A model generated the notes under the pieces. The model was given only the letters and a program-made list of their open reading frames with translations, ran no database searches and was not told where the DNA came from. Of a DNA stretch of 64,000 nt, positions 34,468 through 43,959 are shown one piece after another; position 1 is the first letter of the stretch; the number at the start of each line of letters is the position of its first letter. The position numbers and the translations under genes are program-made. Source of the stretch: DAITMV01 sp046318595 (GTDB lineage Bacteria > Pseudomonadota > Gammaproteobacteria > Burkholderiales > Burkholderiaceae_B). The DNA is taken from positions 1 to 64,000 of the forward strand of contig JBKCTV010000015.1 of the NCBI GenBank assembly GCA_046318595.1, read 5' to 3'.

Positions 34468-35361
34468 TCACGTCGGCTTGACCGCGATCTGCTGCAAATC
34501 CCCGATCCACTCCTGAATCTTGCGATGCATATGCTGTTGCTGCTCGGGCGTGCAGATTTTCCAAATGTTGATCAGCATCTCGACCAGGCGCTGCTCTTGA
34601 TTCACGAAGTAAGCCTGGCGTGCCGCATCGCGACTGTAATCCTGGCGCCCAAAATAGCCCTGTAGCTGCTTTTCCAGCTCGACGCGGGCAGGCTTGTCGT
34701 TGACCGCGTGTTTGATAATCGCCATGAACTCTTGTTGCCGGGCGATTTTTTCATCCAGCCACAGATTGTCATTGACTTGTCGATTCGTTAACCAGGCGCG
34801 GACGAGCTCCTTTTGCTCGCGGTCGAGCGGTCCGGTCCAGTATTGCACGCGCTCGAGCCAGCGGTCGGCACGCTTGCGCTGCACTGTGTCGGCCGGGCGC
34901 TGCAGAAATTCGCGCTTGAACTCTTCGTTGTTATGCGCGAAACGTTCGTTGATGCGGCCAAGCTGGTCGGGCTTGAGCGTGCTGATGAACACGGCGATGT
35001 CAGGCACGGCTTTTAAGGCCAAATGCTGCACGCGCTGTTTGGCACCATCGACGATTGCCTGGAATACGGCTGAGTCGGCCGACGCGGTCAAACGCTGATC
35101 GATGCTGCCGAGCCAGCGTGCGTATTGAGGCAGCTCATCGCGCCGATGCCACGCGTGGAGACGGTCCATCGCGGTTTTCGCAAGATCCGACTGAGCGTCG
35201 GTCATGTCCACATAGGCTTTAAGCTTCCAGAAACTATAATCGTCCAGGTGCGCATAGCCGGTGGCAATCAGGCTACAGGCACTCAACAGACTCATGAGCA
35301 GCAAACCGGTCAACAATCGGCTCAATCTCCGCGATTGGAAAAAATGCCTTGAAAACCACAT
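34468..35361 (-). CDS. DUF6279-type lipoprotein
   Basis: This 297-residue protein has a lipoprotein signal (LLMSLLSAC, lipid Cys29) and a helical, charged mature part (YSFWKLKAYVDMTDAQSDLAKTAMDRLHAWHRRDELPQYARWLGSIDQ) matching my recollection of the DUF6279 family of Betaproteobacteria. Function unknown; likely an outer-membrane lipoprotein. ATG 35361 is chosen; the frame upstream is antisense to glmU. Confidence 0.78.
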   Translation of the reverse strand: MWFSRHFFQSRRLSRLLTGLLLMSLLSACSLIATGYAHLDDYSFWKLKAYVDMTDAQSDLAKTAMDRLHAWHRRDELPQYARWLGSIDQRLTASADSAVFQAIVDGAKQRVQHLALKAVPDIAVFISTLKPDQLGRINERFAHNNEEFKREFLQRPADTVQRKRADRWLERVQYWTGPLDREQKELVRAWLTNRQVNDNLWLDEKIARQQEFMAIIKHAVNDKPARVELEKQLQGYFGRQDYSRDAARQAYFVNQEQRLVEMLINIWKICTPEQQQHMHRKIQEWIGDLQQIAVKPT

Positions 35362-35394
35362 GTTAAAATTCACGAATACACTCCTGCTCGATAT

Positions 35395-36762
35395 ATGAAC
35401 ATCATCATACTGGCTGCCGGCAAAGGAACGCGGATGCATTCCGCCTTGCCGAAAGTTTTGCACACGATTGCCGGCCGGCCGATGCTGCGGCATGTCGTCG
35501 ATAGCGCCCGACAGCTCGGCCCTAGCCGGCTGATCGTCGTCGACGGACACGAATCCAGCAAGCTGCGTTCCGCCTTGTCCGACGATGATATCGTTTGGCG
35601 TTTGCAGGCAGACCAGCTCGGCACCGGCCATGCGGTGCTCGCCGCCGCCCCGGCGCTCGACGACACACAGCCGACACTGGTGCTGTATGGCGACGTGCCG
35701 CTGATCGAGGCGGCGTCATTGCGCAACCTGCTGGCAAAATGCACGCCGCAGACCGTAGCGCTGATGACGTTGCAGACGGCCCAGCCACAAGGCTACGGCA
35801 GGATCGTGCGCGACGCGGCCGGCGAGGTCACGGCGATCGTCGAGGAGCGTGACGCCACCGAGGCGCAAAAGCGGATCGGCGAAGTCAATACCGGGATTCT
35901 GGCGGCACCCACACTTGCGCTGAAGCGCTGGCTGGGCGCTTTGCGTAACGACAACGCCCAGAGCGAGTATTACCTGACCGACATCATCGCTGCGGCGGTC
36001 GCAGACGGGCTGCGGGTGCAGACCTGCCAGCCCGGCCACGACTGGGAAGTGCTGGGCGTCAATTCCCGCGCCCAGCAGGCGCAGCTCGAGCGGGTTTATC
36101 AGCGGCGGCAAGCCGAACGCTTGATGGACGAAGGTGTGTCCCTGATGGACCCGGCGCGGATCGACATTCGCGGCAGTTTGACCTGCGGGCGCGACGTGTT
36201 CATCGATGTCGGTTGTGTCTTCGAAGGCAAGGTCCATCTGGCCGATGGCGTCCAGCTTGGCCCCTACTGTGTCCTGAAAAACGTCGATATCGGCGTCGGT
36301 AGCAAACTGGCAGCATACACGCATTGCGAGCAGGCGACGGTCGGCGAGCAGGCAACCATCGGGCCTTTCGCACGGCTGCGACCGGGAGCAGCGCTTGCAG
36401 GGGGCGTGCACATCGGTAATTTCGTCGAAATCAAAAACAGCACGCTGGCTGCCAACAGCAAAGTCAATCATTTGTCGTACATCGGTGATGCGGACATCGG
36501 CGAACGCGTCAACATCGGCGCGGGCACCATCACCTGCAACTACGATGGCGTCCACAAGCACCGAACGATCATCGGGCGCGACGCGTTCATCGGCTCGGAC
36601 TGCCAACTGATCGCTCCAGTCACGGTCGGCGAAGGCGCAACGCTCGGCGCGGGCACCACACTCACACAAGACGCACCGGCACACAAGCTCACCGTCGCGC
36701 GTAGCGCTCAGGTCACGATCGACAACTGGCAGCGATCGGCCAAACCATTTTCCAAGGAATAA
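35395..36762 (+). CDS. glmU: bifunctional UDP-GlcNAc pyrophosphorylase / glucosamine-1-phosphate acetyltransferase
   Basis: This 455-residue enzyme makes UDP-GlcNAc. The N-terminal nucleotidyltransferase has LAAGKGTRMHSALPKVLH (6-23), YGDVPL and NTGI. The C-terminal left-handed beta helix has the hexapeptide series (GRDVFIDVGCVFEGKVHLADGVQLGPYCVLKN) and NHLSYIGDADIGERVNIGAGTITCNYDG. It is divergent from the lipoprotein gene and followed by glmS after four bases. Confidence 0.96.
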   Translation: MNIIILAAGKGTRMHSALPKVLHTIAGRPMLRHVVDSARQLGPSRLIVVDGHESSKLRSALSDDDIVWRLQADQLGTGHAVLAAAPALDDTQPTLVLYGDVPLIEAASLRNLLAKCTPQTVALMTLQTAQPQGYGRIVRDAAGEVTAIVEERDATEAQKRIGEVNTGILAAPTLALKRWLGALRNDNAQSEYYLTDIIAAAVADGLRVQTCQPGHDWEVLGVNSRAQQAQLERVYQRRQAERLMDEGVSLMDPARIDIRGSLTCGRDVFIDVGCVFEGKVHLADGVQLGPYCVLKNVDIGVGSKLAAYTHCEQATVGEQATIGPFARLRPGAALAGGVHIGNFVEIKNSTLAANSKVNHLSYIGDADIGERVNIGAGTITCNYDGVHKHRTIIGRDAFIGSDCQLIAPVTVGEGATLGAGTTLTQDAPAHKLTVARSAQVTIDNWQRSAKPFSKE

Positions 36763-36766
36763 ACCC

Positions 36767-38614
36767 ATGTGCGGAATCGTCGGTGCCCTCGTTCAACGCA
36801 ATTGCGTTCCAATCCTGATCGATGGCCTGAAGAAGCTCGAGTACCGTGGTTATGACTCGGCCGGCCTGGCGTTATCCGATCCGGCGACCGGTGCTTTACA
36901 GCGTGTGCGCAGCGTCGGGCGGGTGGCCGAGCTCGAACAGCATGCGCGGCATCTGGACGCGCGCCTGGGCATCGCGCACACCCGCTGGGCCACGCATGGC
37001 GTGCCGAGCGAGCGCAACGCGCATCCGCATATCAGCGAAGGCCACGGCCTGGCCGTCACGGTCGTGCATAACGGCATCATCGAAAATTTCGACGAGATCC
37101 GTCGTCGTTTGATGGTCGATGGCTACGAGTTTCACTCCGATACCGACACCGAAGTGATCGCCCATCTGGTGCATCAGCGGATGCTGCGCGGCGCGAGTTT
37201 GTTGCAAGCGGCACAGGCTGCGGTCGGCGAGCTGGTCGGCGCATTTGCGATCGCGCTCATCGCATCGAATGCGCCGCAGACCCTGATCGCCGCGCGCAAG
37301 GGAGCGCCCTTGCTGGTTGGCGTGGGCGCCGAACCGGGCGACTGGTTCGTCGCGTCCGACGCCTCCGCGCTGATCGCGCAAACCCGGCAGATGATTTACC
37401 TCGAGGAAGGCGATGTCGTCTGCGCCACGCCCGCCGGCTTGCAGATTTACGACCGCGACGGCCAAACCGCCGCGCGTGCCGTGATCGAAAGCGAGCTCTC
37501 GGCCGAAGCCGTCGAGCTCGGGCCATACGCACACTATATGCAGAAAGAAATCATGGAGCAGCCTGGCGCGATCGCCGCCACGCTCGAGATGGTAACCAAC
37601 GCCTCGTCGATCACGCCGGCGCTGTTCGGCGCGGAGGCAGCCGAGGTGCTGGGCCGCACACAGAACATTCTGATCCTGGCCTGCGGCACTAGTTTTCATG
37701 CGGGCAGCGTCGCACGTTACTGGCTGGAGGCGATCGCCGGTATTTCGACCGCGGTCGAAATCGCCAGCGAGTACCGCTACCGCCAGAGCGTCGTGCAGCC
37801 GGGCACCCTGGTCGTGACGATTTCGCAATCCGGCGAAACCGCCGACACCCTGGCCGCCCTGCAACATGCCCAGTCGCTCGGCATCCACGACAGCTTGACG
37901 ATTTGCAACGTGCCCGAGTCGGCGCTGATCCGCGCGTCCAAGCTGCGCTTTTTGACCCGCGCCGGCCCCGAGATCGGCGTCGCGTCCACCAAAGCATTTA
38001 CGACTCAACTGGCCGCGCTGTTCACACTCGTGCTCGTGCTCGCCAAGCTGCGCGCCCGACTGAGCGAGGTCGAGGAGCAAACATTGCTCGCGCAACTACG
38101 CCACTTGCCGGCCGCGATCGCCAATGTGCTGGAAATCGAACCGCTGATTAAACAGTGGGCGACACATTTCGCCGACAAGGAACATGCGCTGTTTCTAGGC
38201 CGTGGCGTGCATTTTCCGATTGCCCAGGAAGGCGCTCTGAAATTGAAGGAAGTCAGCTATATTCACGCAGAGGCGTATGCAGCCGGTGAGCTCAAGCATG
38301 GCCCGCTGGCACTGGTGGATGCGCGCATGCCGGTGGTGGCCGTGGCGCCAAACGATGCTTTACTGGAAAAACTGAAGTCGAACCTGCAGGAAGTGCATGC
38401 CCGGGGCGGTGAGCTGTTCGTCTTCGCCGACCGCGATACGCGGATGCCGGCGCAGGATGGAATTCATATTCAAAACCTGGTGGATCACGCCGGCTACCTG
38501 TCCCCGATTTTGCATGTGATTCCCTTGCAGTTGCTCTCGTACCATGTGGCGCTGGTAAAAGGGACGGATGTGGACAAGCCGCGAAACCTGGCGAAAAGCG
38601 TGACCGTGGAGTAA
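36767..38614 (+). CDS. glmS: glutamine-fructose-6-phosphate aminotransferase
   Basis: This 615-residue enzyme makes glucosamine-6-phosphate, the committed step to UDP-GlcNAc. The glutaminase domain starts with catalytic Cys2 (MCGIVGAL), and the two SIS isomerase domains follow (CGTSFHAGSVARYW; SQSGETADTLAAL; GRGVHFPIAQEGALKLKEVSYIHAEAYAAGELKHGPLAL). It ends PRNLAKSVTVE, the canonical C-terminus. No glmS ribozyme was seen; none is expected in Proteobacteria. Confidence 0.96.
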   Translation: MCGIVGALVQRNCVPILIDGLKKLEYRGYDSAGLALSDPATGALQRVRSVGRVAELEQHARHLDARLGIAHTRWATHGVPSERNAHPHISEGHGLAVTVVHNGIIENFDEIRRRLMVDGYEFHSDTDTEVIAHLVHQRMLRGASLLQAAQAAVGELVGAFAIALIASNAPQTLIAARKGAPLLVGVGAEPGDWFVASDASALIAQTRQMIYLEEGDVVCATPAGLQIYDRDGQTAARAVIESELSAEAVELGPYAHYMQKEIMEQPGAIAATLEMVTNASSITPALFGAEAAEVLGRTQNILILACGTSFHAGSVARYWLEAIAGISTAVEIASEYRYRQSVVQPGTLVVTISQSGETADTLAALQHAQSLGIHDSLTICNVPESALIRASKLRFLTRAGPEIGVASTKAFTTQLAALFTLVLVLAKLRARLSEVEEQTLLAQLRHLPAAIANVLEIEPLIKQWATHFADKEHALFLGRGVHFPIAQEGALKLKEVSYIHAEAYAAGELKHGPLALVDARMPVVAVAPNDALLEKLKSNLQEVHARGGELFVFADRDTRMPAQDGIHIQNLVDHAGYLSPILHVIPLQLLSYHVALVKGTDVDKPRNLAKSVTVE

Positions 38615-38640
38615 TTTTTCTCTGTTTTTTATAAGTGTTG

Positions 38641-38700
38641 CCGCCGACCGAAAACTGACCCAGTTTCAGGGGTGATGCTGATTCAAAACTGACCCAGGTT
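38641..38700. mobile_element. solo end resembling an IS21-family element (repeats AAAACTGACCCAG)
   Basis: Two copies of AAAACTGACCCAG lie at 38651-38663 and 38685-38697, 34 bases apart, with flanking CCGACCG upstream of the first. Repeated motifs with this core are typical of the multiple-repeat ends of IS21-family elements. No istA or istB gene is present, so only a stranded end remains, between glmS and the AT-rich amidoligase gene. Confidence 0.45.
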
Positions 38701-38774
38701 TTCTACCGGTGCTCATGCTTTTCCACCCCTTAGTCAGCATAGCGCGCTCCAGGGACGTTTTTTTACTTAGCCTT

Positions 38775-41700
38775 TCAGTAAGGGATTTCAGGATGGTCCG
38801 CCATTGAGCGAAGAGAAACGGATCTGGTTAAATTAGGTCGGTCTTTCATAAACTCGGCCGGCAACCTTGATTCCTCACCATTTAACGCATTTATAAAGCA
38901 CTGCTCAGCCTCATGTAAAGGCAGCTTACTGACATGTGCTTTTACGAGTGCGATGGTTTCAGGCTTGATATACTTTTCATCCTGCAAAATCATTTCCATG
39001 GTTTTGATGGCTTTACCGGTTTGCCTCTGTGCCACCGCGTGAATGATTTGCAGGAAAAATATGTGCTGAACGTAATTATCCACAATCTCATTCAACCCTT
39101 CGCTTGGCCTCAAGTCGACCGGATCATCAATCGACCTACCCGATAATAGATGGTTTCTTATATTGTCGTTTTTCAATGTTTTGATTAAAACCTGCTGTAG
39201 AAAAACAATATTTCGAATAGTTATATTTGGGTCGACTTCCATATGATCACTGTTTTTATTGGTAAAACCTCTTATTTCAACAGTTCCATGTATTTCAACT
39301 GCATTTATATTGATATTGTAATCACGACCGTCTGGATTCACAGCGTCCTTAAGAGGGCCGAACGTCTTAGCAACCGCGACTTTACGGTATAACTCATCAT
39401 TACTTTCGAACCGAGATGATCCATTTGGCCGACTATGGTCGGACAGCCTGGAGATCATGTAAAATTCTTTTTCTATCGAAACCATATTGATAACGAATTG
39501 CTTTAAAAAAAGCATTTGAAATGGCGAAAGATTTGGCCTAACCTCAGAGGGGTTGTCCCATTCTTCCAGATTTGCGGGTGCACTTTCTGCGTCGTCACTG
39601 CTTAGACAATGATGAGTTTTCCACTGCTTCACCCCAGTATGAATGTGTAAACCTGCCGTTGAGTTTGTAAAATAGCCCCAATCATTTAGTCTACATAGAT
39701 TGCTATGCAATTCACGAATATCGTTTGGACTTTTTTTGATGTTCGTAACCATTTCAACAGGAGTCGCAAAATTTGAATTTGTATCCAAAGTTTCGTCCTC
39801 CTCGTAAGCATACTTTTCCGTTTTCATCTTACGCCTAATACGATTGAAATCATTCTCTGGTTTCAATCCAGGCATGAACCCTTCGACTTCAACCCCAAAG
39901 GTCGCATCAGGAATCATTTCATAAAAAACCGCAAACTTATCACTCAGACAAGATCGTATTGCCTCATCCGAAGACGGCTCCAAGGTTGAGCGAGAAGCGC
40001 CGTAGCTTTTCAATACACTCTCAGACATTACCGACTCAGGCTTTAACTCATCACTAACAAAACCGTTGACCGAACTGTAAAATCCATTATAGGCACTATC
40101 AATCAGACGTGATAAATACTTACGTTTTTTCCCTTGATCGGCAAGTTCTATAGAACTTTTTGAAAGTTCACTCAGATTGACTTTTTCTAGGCTGGAAATA
40201 TTGTGCTCAACAATTTCTGGCAAAGCCTGCAGAACCATAGAATTGAGCCGCATCAGCTCTCGAAAATTGCTTTTTGTCCAATCTGGGGCCATCAAAATCA
40301 AATCCGCAATATAATCTACCTGCGAGTTGGTCAGCGACCCAATACGCTGTAAATTGTTGGCCAACCAAGAAGCATCTCGAACCAGAAGCGGAGCGACGCA
40401 TTTAATTTGGCGTTCATTTAGCAAAAATAGACCTCGAAGATTTTGAGAAACCCATTTTTCATTTGTATCCAAAAGAGGAACCAAACTTTCCAAGTTTGAC
40501 AAACAACTATCGTATATACCCGAACAAGCTGCCGCGAGGTATGTAAGGTTATCATTCACCCAAGACCCGTGAGTATCCAAAAGACTGCCCAAACCCTTCA
40601 GAAAGCTTTCCCTTTTATCGATGATGAATTCTAGATTTTGGGTTACCCAGTCCTGATGATTATTCAGAAGAAAATTTAAGCTTCCCAGACCACCACCCTC
40701 CATCTGCTTAATATTTTCGAAATTTTGCTTTAACCAAGAAGAGTGGTTTTTTAGCAAATCAGCAATCCGGGTTATTTCATAATTCCCCAATTTTTTTAAT
40801 TCTTCTATATTTTCACTTACCCATTGCTCATCGAGTATAACCAACTTAGAGAAGTTTTCTTTCGTCCACGTTGGGTGCTTTTTGAAAAGCGTCCCCAAAC
40901 CTTCAGACGGTACATGATCTTTCATTAACACAAGAAAAGACAGATTATCAGCACACCAATTTTCGTCTAAATCTAACAAATTGCCTAGTTCAAGCATTTG
41001 ATAGTAACTCATCAACGAAATTTTTTCAAAATTTCGTTTTACCCAATCCTCTTTTTTACCTAATAACATACGCAGCCGAAACAATCTCTTAAACTCCATA
41101 TTCACTATTTTCGGTAAAATCGATTCCGTCCACTGCGCATCCTGCCTCACAAGATAAAAAACCCCATTAAGTTGGTCTATTTCATTCATTTTAACAAGAT
41201 GGGAAATGTTTTTAGTCACCCAGTCTTTTTGCTTGAACAGCAAACGATTCAATCCATCAAAAAAATTAACGCCGGCCTGCTTTATCAAATCAAAATTATT
41301 TTTCATCCACTCGTAATGATTGATTAGAAGAATAGTTAAACTCGAAAAGGCTTTTTTATCAAAAGTTTTAAGCACATCGGCGTACCTCGATGAAAAATCC
41401 GGATATTTGTCTATTAATCTAGCAACCTCAACTGCACGCAGATAATCTGGGGCGCATTTAATCTCTGAAAAACTCTCCATCGAAGATTGGCTCAGCACCG
41501 CCAGCAAGCCTTGGATTTCAAACTCGCCGATAAACTCTATTTCTGAAGAATTATTATGTGCCCATTGTGCATACTCACTTAACAAGCGGTTTAGAACAAG
41601 TATTTTTTTATACTCTCTCGCATTCAAGATTTCAGATAAGCTAGTAACTCTAAACTTATTCAAGCATTGCAGCACTGCGGCCAATTCATATCGGTTCATA

Positions 41701-41912
41701 TTCTTTATTGCATGAAAATTTTCATGCAACCATTGTGTATGAGTAGCAACCAATACTTCGTAATCAGGCGCCTGCGCGCCAAGAATGTTTTTTAACCAGT
41801 TAGTATTATCCTGGTCCGCATGGGGCGGATGGCCCATGCTACTTTGCTGATCATATTGTGCTTCGTCGACCCGCGCCCGGAAGCCCGATAAACCACATTT
41901 AATAATTGACAT
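38775..41912 (-). CDS. giant tryptophan-repeat protein with C-terminal amidoligase-like domain
   Basis: The predicted protein has 1045 residues and no signal peptide. Residues about 55-570 form an array of helical repeats, each anchored by W-x3-N-(F/I/L): Trp at 202, 231, 261, 290, 319, 349, 364, 393, 422, 451, 487, 516 and 545, mostly 29 residues apart, with degenerate copies at 61 and 117. Residues about 655-920 resemble Amidoligase_2 enzymes: FGVEVEG (672-678), TPVEMVTNI (717-725), AGLHIHTG (753-760) and TVEIRGFTN (877-885), matching the order of the GVEIE, E-V-x-x-P, GxHVH and EFR-type motifs. These enzymes ligate amines to carboxylates with ATP. The gene is far more AT-rich than its neighbours and uses AT-rich codons, suggesting transfer. 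A partial match AGGG lies about ten bases before ATG 41912. It could be a secreted or toxic modifier; that is inference. Confidence 0.8.
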   Translation of the reverse strand: MSIIKCGLSGFRARVDEAQYDQQSSMGHPPHADQDNTNWLKNILGAQAPDYEVLVATHTQWLHENFHAIKNMNRYELAAVLQCLNKFRVTSLSEILNAREYKKILVLNRLLSEYAQWAHNNSSEIEFIGEFEIQGLLAVLSQSSMESFSEIKCAPDYLRAVEVARLIDKYPDFSSRYADVLKTFDKKAFSSLTILLINHYEWMKNNFDLIKQAGVNFFDGLNRLLFKQKDWVTKNISHLVKMNEIDQLNGVFYLVRQDAQWTESILPKIVNMEFKRLFRLRMLLGKKEDWVKRNFEKISLMSYYQMLELGNLLDLDENWCADNLSFLVLMKDHVPSEGLGTLFKKHPTWTKENFSKLVILDEQWVSENIEELKKLGNYEITRIADLLKNHSSWLKQNFENIKQMEGGGLGSLNFLLNNHQDWVTQNLEFIIDKRESFLKGLGSLLDTHGSWVNDNLTYLAAACSGIYDSCLSNLESLVPLLDTNEKWVSQNLRGLFLLNERQIKCVAPLLVRDASWLANNLQRIGSLTNSQVDYIADLILMAPDWTKSNFRELMRLNSMVLQALPEIVEHNISSLEKVNLSELSKSSIELADQGKKRKYLSRLIDSAYNGFYSSVNGFVSDELKPESVMSESVLKSYGASRSTLEPSSDEAIRSCLSDKFAVFYEMIPDATFGVEVEGFMPGLKPENDFNRIRRKMKTEKYAYEEDETLDTNSNFATPVEMVTNIKKSPNDIRELHSNLCRLNDWGYFTNSTAGLHIHTGVKQWKTHHCLSSDDAESAPANLEEWDNPSEVRPNLSPFQMLFLKQFVINMVSIEKEFYMISRLSDHSRPNGSSRFESNDELYRKVAVAKTFGPLKDAVNPDGRDYNININAVEIHGTVEIRGFTNKNSDHMEVDPNITIRNIVFLQQVLIKTLKNDNIRNHLLSGRSIDDPVDLRPSEGLNEIVDNYVQHIFFLQIIHAVAQRQTGKAIKTMEMILQDEKYIKPETIALVKAHVSKLPLHEAEQCFINALNGEESRLPAEFMKDRPNLTRSVSLRSMADHPEIPY

Positions 41913-42177
41913 TATCTATTGCCCTGACATTAACTTTCATTTAAAATTTTTCTGCTTTCGTATAGACTTATAATTATAGGTGGCGCAGTGCAATTTAAAA
42001 TTTCCGCTCCCTGTTCAATTTTTATGTAGCGCCCCCAGAAAATAAATGCGCCGTCCCTGCTCCTGAAAACAGGCGGCGCTCAAGGGAATGTCCGGCGTCA
42101 TCTGCAGATCGGCTCAGGCGATTCATATCGGTATCAGTTGCTCTTGGTCGGAACCGATGCTATCGGGCTCGTCTTGG

Positions 42178-43281
42178 TTAAAAATACAGATGGATTTGCC
42201 GGGGCTTACCCCGTATCGTTTCGTGTACGAAACGCAGCTTATCGATGGCGGGCGCCGACAATACGAAGGGATACGCATCGTTCAAGCCAAGCGAACGGTT
42301 CAGGTTGTTCAAGGTATAAGCCACTGGCAGCCAGTTGTCGATCAGGATATCGAACGGGGCGGTCGTCACATCGGTGATGTTATTCACGACATCGGCGCGC
42401 GGCTCGTCGGTGCGCTGCGGACGGATCGACAGGCCACACGCCGCCGATGTGCTCAGGGTGTCGACCATATGCATGTAATGCGCCCAGGTTTCGGCCCAGT
42501 CCTCCCAGGGATGCATCGTGGCATAACTGCTGACGAAGCTCTCCTGCCAGTTGGCCGGCGCGCCGTTTTTGTAATGCGCTTCGAGCGCTTCACCGTAATT
42601 TAGCTCCTCGTCGCCGAACAAGGCCCGAAACGCAGGCAGCCGGTCGGTGCTGGCGATTAGCCGGTCCCAGTAGTAATGGCCGACTTCGTGGCGAAAGTGA
42701 CCGATCAGCGAACGGTAAGGCTCTTTGAGCGCCAGACGACGGCGCTCGCGCTCGGCGTCGTCGGCCTCCGCGATGTTCAGCGTAATGAGGCCTTCGTCAT
42801 GGCCAGTGACAACTTTTTTCCCGTGCGGCATCGCGTCGTCGGCCAGAAACTCATAGATGACGCCACGCTCCTCGTCGTCCTCTTTGCCGACAACGGGCAA
42901 GCGCAGACTCAGCAAACTGTAAACCAGCCGCCGCTTGGCCATTTCGAGTTTCGCCCAGGCGGAGCGGTTGCCCGGCACGGACAGATTTGGCACGATGCGC
43001 GTCAGGCGGCAAGACTGACAAAGTGCGTCCGGCAAATGCGCTGGAATGGTCCAATTGCAGATGTTATACGCAGTGTAGTTATGGCATAAACGATAAGAGG
43101 CCGAGCTCGCAGCATCGGTAACGACACGGACGGCGACCGCCCAATCGTTGCCCTGCTGCTGCACGAGCGCAGCCATTTGCATACGATCGGGCAAGAAAGC
43201 GAGCAAGGCGCCGCAGTTGACGCAGGCCGTATTTTCGAAAAAAATCAGATGATTGCAATTACTGCAATGAAACACTTTCAC
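42178..43281 (-). CDS. putative zinc-binding metallopeptidase with N-terminal zinc ribbon
   Basis: The protein has 367 residues. The N-terminus is a zinc ribbon (C6-x2-C9, C20-x2-C23), with a second cysteine set around 66-91. The peptidase core has HEVGH at 198-202 (HExxH) within SLIGHFRHEVGHYYWDRL, followed by the helix DWAETWAHYMHMVDT that supplies further ligands. This matches the putative zinc-binding metallo-peptidase family (Peptidase_Mx type). Cytoplasmic; substrate unknown. The 265 bases between its stop and the amidoligase gene start (minus strand) are AT-rich near 41940-42000 and may carry that gene's promoter. Confidence 0.85.
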   Translation of the reverse strand: MKVFHCSNCNHLIFFENTACVNCGALLAFLPDRMQMAALVQQQGNDWAVAVRVVTDAASSASYRLCHNYTAYNICNWTIPAHLPDALCQSCRLTRIVPNLSVPGNRSAWAKLEMAKRRLVYSLLSLRLPVVGKEDDEERGVIYEFLADDAMPHGKKVVTGHDEGLITLNIAEADDAERERRRLALKEPYRSLIGHFRHEVGHYYWDRLIASTDRLPAFRALFGDEELNYGEALEAHYKNGAPANWQESFVSSYATMHPWEDWAETWAHYMHMVDTLSTSAACGLSIRPQRTDEPRADVVNNITDVTTAPFDILIDNWLPVAYTLNNLNRSLGLNDAYPFVLSAPAIDKLRFVHETIRGKPRQIHLYF

Positions 43282-43341
43282 GGCGGCGGTCCCTCAGAGC
43301 GGTTCAACGTTGACGCACGGGCCAAGCAAACACCGTTCCGC

Positions 43342-43959
43342 TCAGTTTTTCCGAAAGCGGAACACCGCCAGAGTACTGCGCAAGTTACCAAACGCACGCA
43401 CCCGACGGCCGTGGTGAAACAAGGCCTTGCCGGTGATCGTATAGTGGAGGCGCCCCGCCAGTGCCTCGAAATCGCTGACCGTGCATAGGTGAATGTTTGG
43501 CGTGTCGAACCACTGGTAAGGCATTTGCCGGGAAACCGGCATGCGCCCGCGCGCGATCGACCAGAGGTGATACCAATGACCGAAGTTGGGAAACGACACG
43601 ATGCCTTCGCTCGCCACGCGCCCCATTTCGCGCAGGATGTGTTCGACATGGTGCATGGCCTGCAAGGTCTGCGACAAAATGACCGCATCGAAGGCCAAGT
43701 CGTCGAACAGGGCCAGCCCCCCCTCCAGGTTCTGCTGAATCACGTCGACCCCTTGCTGCAAACAGCGCAGCACGTTGGTGTCGTCGATGTCGACACCATA
43801 GCCACGCGCCTGCCGATGCGTGGCCAGACGTTTGAGGAGCGCACCGTCGCCGCAACCCAGGTCGAGCACGCGCGCCCCGCGCGGCACCCACGACTCGATG
43901 AGATCGAGATCGGCGCGTGGCACCACGTTGGGCAAGTGCGGCCAGACGATTTTTTTCAT
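43342..43959 (-). CDS. metW: methionine biosynthesis protein MetW
   Basis: This 205-residue SAM-methyltransferase-fold protein has VLDLGCGDGALLKRL, YGVDIDDTNVLRCLQQGVDVIQQNLEGGL, LSQTLQAMHH and the terminal region FGNLRSTLAVFRFRK. MetW partners with MetX in homoserine acylation. Its ATG overlaps the metX stop by four bases. Confidence 0.95.
   Translation of the reverse strand: MKKIVWPHLPNVVPRADLDLIESWVPRGARVLDLGCGDGALLKRLATHRQARGYGVDIDDTNVLRCLQQGVDVIQQNLEGGLALFDDLAFDAVILSQTLQAMHHVEHILREMGRVASEGIVSFPNFGHWYHLWSIARGRMPVSRQMPYQWFDTPNIHLCTVSDFEALAGRLHYTITGKALFHHGRRVRAFGNLRSTLAVFRFRKN

Noticed and set aside
35716..36768. 350-codon minus-strand frame covering glmU
   Set aside because: It is entirely antisense to glmU, and its Asp/Ala/Val-rich content reflects glmU codon usage.
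36896..38095. 399-codon minus-strand frame covering glmS
   Set aside because: Antisense shadow of glmS without motifs.
41913..42000. TATAAT-like boxes upstream of the amidoligase gene
   Set aside because: The region is AT-rich and several -10-like hexamers occur, but none has a -35 at the right distance.
42088..42603. 171-codon plus-strand frame over the metallopeptidase 3' end
   Set aside because: It lies antisense to the HExxH peptidase gene and shows no protein-like motif.
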